Assembly: GCF_000612505.1 (NCBI RefSeq)
Contig: NZ_CP004078.1
Location: forward strand, 1,538,001 to 1,602,000
From: Paenibacillus sabinae T27
Lineage (GTDB): Bacteria; Bacillota; Bacilli; Paenibacillales; Paenibacillaceae
Direction of reading: 5' to 3'
Length of the DNA: 64,000 nt
The notes under the pieces are model-generated. The model was not told the DNA's origin and made no database searches. It was given only the letters and a program-made list of their open reading frames with translations. Shown here one piece after another: positions 59,322 through 64,000 of the stretch (positions are counted from its first letter, which is position 1; each line of letters starts with the position of its first letter). The translations under genes and the position numbers were made by a program.

Positions 59322-60689
59322 ATGGATAGCTACAGATTGAAGAGCAGGGAAATCCCGCTGAATACTTCCTATGAGGTGATCGTCGTCGGGGGCGGGCCGG
59401 CGGGCTGCACCGCCGCGGCGTCGGCCGCGCGGGAAGGGGCGAAGACGCTGCTGATCGAGGCCACCGGAAGTCTCGGCGGAATGGGGACATCGGGGCTGGT
59501 CCCGGCATGGTGCCCGTTCTCGGATAAGGAGAAAATGGTCTATCGCGGGCTGGCGGAGAAGGTGTTCGAGTCGCTGAAGGCGCAGATGCCCCATGTGAAG
59601 CCGGACGCGCTCGATTGGGTGCCGATCGAACCGGAGAAGCTGAAGGTCGTCTACGACGATCTGGTGACGGAGGCGGGAGCCGACGTACTGTTTCTGACCT
59701 CGCTGGCCGAGGTGGAGACGGACGGGCAGGGAAACGTGACGGCGATTGTTGCCCTGAACAAGGGCGGACTGCAGGCGTTTCAGGCGCCGGTGTATATCGA
59801 TTGCACGGGCGACGGGGATGTCGCCGCCTGGGCGGGAGCGGAGTACCGGAAAGGCGACAGCGACACCGGCGATCTCCAGCCGGCCACTCACTGCTTCGTC
59901 CTCGGCAATGTTGACGATTACGCTTATCTATACGGTCCGCTTCTCCATAAGGAGAACCCGCAAAGCCCGATCCATGAAGCGGTGGCCTCGGGCCGATATC
60001 CGAATGTGCCGGACACCCATCTCTGCAACAACCTTATTGCGCCTCGCGCCGTCGGCTTCAACGCCGGCCATCTGTGGCAGGTGGACAATACGGACGCCCA
60101 TTCCGTATCCAGGGCGCTGATCCGCGGACGAAAAATGGCCGCCGCCTACCGCGACATGCTGGCTGATATTCAGCCTGCTTCTTTCGGCAACGCTTATGTC
60201 GCCAGCACCGGCACGCTGATGGGTACCCGCGAATCGCGGCGCATCATCGGGGACTACGTGCTGACGGTGGATGACTATGTCTCCCGCCGGAGCTTCGAGG
60301 ACGAGATTTGCCGCAACAGCTACTTCATCGATGTGCACGGCACCGAGAAGGAGGAGAAGAGCGAGGCGGGCTCGGCGCAGACGATTACGCTGTACGGACC
60401 CGGCGAATCGCACGGCATCCCCTACCGCTGCCTGACGCCGCGCGGGCTGCGTAATGTGCTTGTGGCCGGGCGGTCCATCTCCTGCGAGCGCCGGGTGCTC
60501 GGCAGCGTCCGCGTCATGCCGGTCTGCCTCGCGATGGGCGAAGCCGCAGGATTGGCCGCAGCTCTCGCCGCCATGACGGACGGCGATGTGCATGCGGTTG
60601 ACGTCGGCCGGCTGCGGCAGCGCCTGCGGGAAGAAGGGGCCTATCTGCCCGAGATGTCCGCCGCCGGGAACAGGGGTGACGTGAAATGA
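59322..60689 (+). CDS. FAD-dependent oxidoreductase (FAD_oxidored family)
   Basis: The protein has 455 residues. N-terminal VIVVGGGPAGCTAAASAAREGAKTLLIE binds FAD; GSLGGMGTSGLVPAW and YIDCTGDGDVAAWAGAEY follow, and the end has LVAGRSISCERRVLGSVRVMPVCLAMGEAAG. This family is common next to carbohydrate importers; substrates are mostly unassigned. ATG at 59322 follows GAGG. It overlaps the permease gene by four bases, so oxidation of an imported sugar or polyol is plausible. Confidence 0.88.
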   Translation: MDSYRLKSREIPLNTSYEVIVVGGGPAGCTAAASAAREGAKTLLIEATGSLGGMGTSGLVPAWCPFSDKEKMVYRGLAEKVFESLKAQMPHVKPDALDWVPIEPEKLKVVYDDLVTEAGADVLFLTSLAEVETDGQGNVTAIVALNKGGLQAFQAPVYIDCTGDGDVAAWAGAEYRKGDSDTGDLQPATHCFVLGNVDDYAYLYGPLLHKENPQSPIHEAVASGRYPNVPDTHLCNNLIAPRAVGFNAGHLWQVDNTDAHSVSRALIRGRKMAAAYRDMLADIQPASFGNAYVASTGTLMGTRESRRIIGDYVLTVDDYVSRRSFEDEICRNSYFIDVHGTEKEEKSEAGSAQTITLYGPGESHGIPYRCLTPRGLRNVLVAGRSISCERRVLGSVRVMPVCLAMGEAAGLAAALAAMTDGDVHAVDVGRLRQRLREEGAYLPEMSAAGNRGDVK

Positions 60690-61627
60690 GCCACCACGCA
60701 ACCGTACAGAAGCAGCTCGCCGCTGCCGAAAAAAGAACGTTCTGGACCCGCCGGAGGCGCGAACAGCTGGCCGGCTGGCTGTTCATCGCGCCCGAGGTCA
60801 TCGGCATGCTCGTTCTCGCCGTGTTTCCGCTGGTCTTCAGCCTTGGCCTCAGCCTGACCGAGTGGAATCTGGTCGGCGGCCTGTCCGCCATCAAGTTTAT
60901 CGGCCTCGATAATTTTGCCGAGCTGTTCCGGGACGACCGGTTCCTAAAGGCGCTGAAGAACAATATCGGCTTCACCGCCGGCACCGTGCCGGCGACGATG
61001 CTGCTGGGCGTCGTTTTTGCGGCTATCATACACAAGAAGTTGTACTTCAAGGATTTTTTCAAGGTGGCGTTCTTCGTTCCCTATATTTGTTCGACGGTCG
61101 CGGTTTCCGCGGTGTGGTCGGCGCTCTATCATCCGTCCAAGGGACCGCTCAACCAGATGCTGATCCATCTTGGCATCTCGGATCCGCCCCGCTGGCTGGT
61201 GGACACGAGCTGGTCGCTCGTTGCCATCATGGTGATCTATATCTGGCAGCTGCTCGGGTACCAGATCATCATTTTTCTGGCGGGAATGACCAATATTCCG
61301 GATGAGCTCTACGAGGCGGCGACGATCGACGGCGCGACCGGCTTCCAGCAGTTTCGGCGGATCACGCTGCCGCTGCTTGGGCCGACGACTTTTTTTCTGG
61401 CGATTACCAGCACCATCTCTTCGTTCAAGGTATTTGACATGATCAAGTTCCTCACCAACGGGGGACCCAATTATTCCAGCACAGTGATTGTATACCAGAT
61501 TTACGAAGAAGGCTTCCAGCACTTCCGGATGGGTTATGCTTCGGCCATGTCCTGGGTACTGTTCCTGATCATCATGCTCGTGACTTCGCTGACCTGGATC
61601 ACCCAGAGCCGGAAGGTGCATTATTAA
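60686..61627 (+). CDS. CUT1 ABC permease (MalF/UgpA type)
   Basis: The protein has 313 residues with six helices plus a basic N-terminal tail. EAA loop YEAATIDGATGFQQFRRITLPLLGPT and FKVFDMIKFLTNGGPNYSS are typical. The start ATG overlaps the oxidoreductase stop (ATGA), showing tight coupling. Confidence 0.9.
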   Translation: MSHHATVQKQLAAAEKRTFWTRRRREQLAGWLFIAPEVIGMLVLAVFPLVFSLGLSLTEWNLVGGLSAIKFIGLDNFAELFRDDRFLKALKNNIGFTAGTVPATMLLGVVFAAIIHKKLYFKDFFKVAFFVPYICSTVAVSAVWSALYHPSKGPLNQMLIHLGISDPPRWLVDTSWSLVAIMVIYIWQLLGYQIIIFLAGMTNIPDELYEAATIDGATGFQQFRRITLPLLGPTTFFLAITSTISSFKVFDMIKFLTNGGPNYSSTVIVYQIYEEGFQHFRMGYASAMSWVLFLIIMLVTSLTWITQSRKVHY

Positions 61628-61666
61628 GTTTCGATATGAAGTCTTGAAGAAAGGACATAAGCGCAT

Positions 61667-62503
61667 ATGACGATACGAAAAATCAAGCTAGGACCTATCG
61701 TGCTGACGGTGCTGTTCGGCGCTCTATCGATCTTCTTCCTGCTGCCGCTGGTCTGGATGATGTCCGCCGCCTCCAAGACGGAGAAAGAGGTCTGGACGTT
61801 TCCGATTCAGTGGATTCCTAAGGATTGGCATTTTGCCCAGAATTTCAAGACGGTCTGGATGGGGGATGTCTCCTTTGGCCTCTTCTATATGAACTCGGTC
61901 AAAATCGCTCTGATCTCCACGCTCGCAACGCTCATCGTCTCCGCCATGGCCGGCTATGCGCTGTCCAAGCTGAAATTTACGGGAAAAGGTCTCGTCTTCA
62001 GCGCCATGATGGCCTTTATGATGATCCCGGAGCAGGCGACGCTCGTTCCCCGTTATATCATGATCAAGGAAATGGGACTGTACGATACGCACGCCGCGCT
62101 CATTGTGATGGGCATGTTCTCCAGTTATTTCACCTTTTTGCTCCGGCAGTTCATGATCGGGGTGCATAATGATCTGCTGGAAGCGGCTGAGCTGGACGGC
62201 GCCGGATTCTACCGCATTTTCTGGAGCGTCATGCTCCCCTTGAGCCGCCCCATACTGGCCACTGTCGGCATCATCAAATTCATCTGGACCTGGAATGACT
62301 ATCAGGGACCGCTGATCATGCTGAATTCGACCAATCTGTATACGATTCCGCTCGGCATGCAGTTCTTCAAGGAGGAGTTTGGAACGACGATTTCCGTAAT
62401 GATGATGGCTTCGCTTGCCGCCATTATTCCACTGCTCGTGCTGTTCTTGGTATTGCAGAAGCAGGTTATCAAGGGCATTTCCATAGGCGGGGTCAAGGGT
62501 TAA
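61667..62503 (+). CDS. CUT1 ABC permease (MalG/UgpE type)
   Basis: The protein has 278 residues and six helices. EAA loop LEAAELDGAGFYRIFWSVMLPLSRPI and C-terminal KQVIKGISIGGVKG are typical. AAAGGAC precedes the ATG. It pairs with the permease at 60686. Confidence 0.9.
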   Translation: MTIRKIKLGPIVLTVLFGALSIFFLLPLVWMMSAASKTEKEVWTFPIQWIPKDWHFAQNFKTVWMGDVSFGLFYMNSVKIALISTLATLIVSAMAGYALSKLKFTGKGLVFSAMMAFMMIPEQATLVPRYIMIKEMGLYDTHAALIVMGMFSSYFTFLLRQFMIGVHNDLLEAAELDGAGFYRIFWSVMLPLSRPILATVGIIKFIWTWNDYQGPLIMLNSTNLYTIPLGMQFFKEEFGTTISVMMMASLAAIIPLLVLFLVLQKQVIKGISIGGVKG

Positions 62504-62541
62504 ACGCGCCCGGCTTGTCCGGCGGAACTTTCGAAAGACGC

Positions 62542-62610
62542 AAAGTCAAAAATGTCTACGCCCGAACCGCAAGACTGTACACGGTGCCCGCGGAGGCAAG
62601 GTAGTATAAT
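62542..62610 (+). promoter_or_regulatory. Operator-like block and -10 element before last binding-protein gene
   Basis: AAAGTCAAAAATGTCTACGC (62542-62561) matches the block at 59190 at 16 of 20 positions. TATAAT lies at 62605-62610, 35 bases before the gene, so this gene may have its own promoter under the same regulator. Confidence 0.5.
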
Positions 62611-62644
62611 TAAATTGCATCAACCAACTGAAGGGGGAAATGGT

Positions 62645-64000
62645 ATGAAGAAGCCTGCATTATGGGTGGCTGGCCTGCTGCTGACGTTCTCGGTCACCGC
62701 ATGTTCCGGAAGCGGGAATGCTCCGGCCGCGAGCGATAAAGGGACTGGCGCCGATCCTACCGCGGCAACCCAGACAAAGACACCGGAGAAAGAGAAGATC
62801 AAATTTTACACCTTTAAGTCCAATAAACCGGAGGAGCCCACATACCAGGCGGTTCAGGCCTACAACCAGTCGCAGGATAAGGTCGAGGTGGAATATGTTT
62901 CGCTTGTCCAGAACAGCGACAGCACGGAGTTCCTGAAGAAGCTGGACGTTCTCATTGCCGGGGGCGAAGTTGTAGACGCTTTCATGACCGGGAATGAGGA
63001 AGAATTGATGGAACGGGCTTCGCGCGGAGTTGTGGAACCGCTTAACTCGTATTTTGAGGCCGAGGGCGTCAAGCCAGAGGATGAATATTTCAAGGTGCTC
63101 AAGCTGGATGACAAAGTCTATGGGCTGATGCCTTCCGCGACGCAGTGGTTCACGGTCTTCAACAAACAGCAGCTGGATGAGGCTGGCCTTAAGCTTCCTG
63201 AAATGGGCTGGACCTGGGACGACTTCCGCGATTACGCCAAAAAGCTGACGACTCCGGATCATTACGGAACGTATTTCCATACCTGGGGCGAATATGCGAA
63301 CATCATCGCGTACACCGAGCATCCGAATCCTCAGCTGACCCCTGACCTGAAGCCGATCTTCGATGACCCGTCCTTCAAATATTTCTTTGGCCTCCGCCGC
63401 GCCATGGAGAAGGAAGACAAGAGCGTTGAGCCTTATGCGGATGTGCTGGCCTCGAACTATCATGTGCTGCAGCAGTTTTTTGCCGGCAAAGCCAGTATGC
63501 TGGCCGTTCCGAGCTACGCTGTCCGGGCGGGTCTCAATCTCGAGAAATTCCCGCATGATTTTCAGATGGTGTACGCTCCGCTTCCCCGTTCGGTTGATGC
63601 AACCGATGTCGGCATGACGAATATTTCCGGCGGCGGTCTGGCGGTAGGCGCCAAGTCGGCGCACAAGCAGGCGGCGTATGATTTCATCCGGTGGATGACC
63701 AAGGAATCCTACAAGTACACGAAGGAAATTCCGGCGCTGAAAAATGTCGACGGCAAGGCGCTGCTGGAACAATTTTTTAGCGAGAACAAAAACTTGATCG
63801 ATACCGACTCGCTCGCCAAAACTCTGTTCGACAGCCGCAACAAAATGCCAGAGGGCACCTTCACCGTTCCCTATGGCAGCCAGCTGAAGACCATTGTCGA
63901 AAACTCCTTCGCCAGCTTTATGCTTGATAATCGCAAATTTGACGATGTCAAGGCGGAAATGACGGCGGAAGTTGAAAAGGTAGTCGCCGCCAACAAGTAA
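62645..64000 (+). CDS. CUT1 extracellular solute-binding lipoprotein
   Basis: The protein has 451 residues: lipobox SVTAC, a Thr/Pro/Lys-rich linker, then a binding domain (KIKFYTFKSNKPEEPTYQAVQAYN, GGEVVDAFMTGNEEELMERASRGVVEPLNSYF, GWTWDDFRDYAKKLTTPDHYGTYFHTWGEY). The ATG at 62645 follows AAGGGGGAAA. It is the binding protein for the permeases at 60686 and 61667; the window ends at its stop codon. Confidence 0.9.
   Translation: MKKPALWVAGLLLTFSVTACSGSGNAPAASDKGTGADPTAATQTKTPEKEKIKFYTFKSNKPEEPTYQAVQAYNQSQDKVEVEYVSLVQNSDSTEFLKKLDVLIAGGEVVDAFMTGNEEELMERASRGVVEPLNSYFEAEGVKPEDEYFKVLKLDDKVYGLMPSATQWFTVFNKQQLDEAGLKLPEMGWTWDDFRDYAKKLTTPDHYGTYFHTWGEYANIIAYTEHPNPQLTPDLKPIFDDPSFKYFFGLRRAMEKEDKSVEPYADVLASNYHVLQQFFAGKASMLAVPSYAVRAGLNLEKFPHDFQMVYAPLPRSVDATDVGMTNISGGGLAVGAKSAHKQAAYDFIRWMTKESYKYTKEIPALKNVDGKALLEQFFSENKNLIDTDSLAKTLFDSRNKMPEGTFTVPYGSQLKTIVENSFASFMLDNRKFDDVKAEMTAEVEKVVAANK

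Noticed and set aside
62660..63772. Minus-strand open frame of 370 codons
   Set aside because: It is antisense to a clear solute-binding protein gene with signal peptide and ribosome site.
1..64000. Insertion sequences, phage genes, tRNA or rRNA genes, CRISPR arrays
   Set aside because: No transposase, integrase, regularly spaced repeat or cloverleaf-like sequence was seen on either strand.

Overview
The window reads as chromosomal DNA of a Paenibacillus-like Firmicute. Genes are dense and carry strong AAGGAGG-type ribosome sites, with TTG and GTG starts common. Solute-binding proteins are lipoproteins with a lipobox, and many carbohydrate (CUT1) ABC importers lack their own ATPase. No rRNA, tRNA, CRISPR array, phage or insertion sequence was seen.

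Region A (1-19834) opens with the end of moaA (molybdenum cofactor synthesis). It continues with what looks like a nicotinate or pyridine catabolic locus: two paralogous GntR/FCD regulators, a NiaP-type niacin transporter, a LysR regulator, an alpha/beta-hydrolase operon with a maltodextrin-type ABC importer, and a long operon. That operon holds a flavin monooxygenase, a DUF3891 protein, a DsrE-like protein, a maleamate/N-carbamoylsarcosine amidohydrolase-like enzyme, CoxG, and a molybdenum hydroxylase with one FAD subunit, one [2Fe-2S] subunit and two different large subunits. An AT-rich palindrome recurs four times in front of transcription units here, which suggests one regulon.

Region B (19841-44677) is a set of carbohydrate modules: a LacI/alpha-glucosidase pair; an ABC importer with RpiR, NanE and a sugar kinase (amino sugar use); an orphan molybdate-binding ModA; a MarR/quinone reductase/VOC operon; a DeoR/Cof-phosphatase pair; a YfbR-like nucleotidase; a LacI/ABC/sulfatase locus that looks built for a sulfated sugar; and an AT-richer AraC/1,6-alpha-glucosidase/PTS module that may be acquired.

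Region C (44698-48708) is a TetR-controlled minus-strand operon (SDR, NADP-binding protein, a small SpoIIAA-like protein, an MFS exporter), with likely operators at both promoters.

Region D (48901-58861) looks at first like histidine utilisation but is better explained as ergothioneine breakdown. It has an IclR regulator, an OpuC-type quaternary-amine importer, a nucleoside hydrolase-like protein, a urocanase homologue with an altered signature, a DUF917 protein (the thiohydantoin desulfurase family), and a histidine ammonia-lyase homologue that has lost the Ala-Ser-Gly triad that forms the MIO cofactor. Those last three match ergothionase, thiourocanate hydratase and thiohydantoin desulfurase.

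Region E (58894-64000) has a remnant of a PIN-domain toxin between terminators, then an FAD-dependent oxidoreductase with a CUT1 importer. Two related sequence blocks sit upstream of its two promoters. The window ends exactly at the stop codon of the last binding-protein gene.
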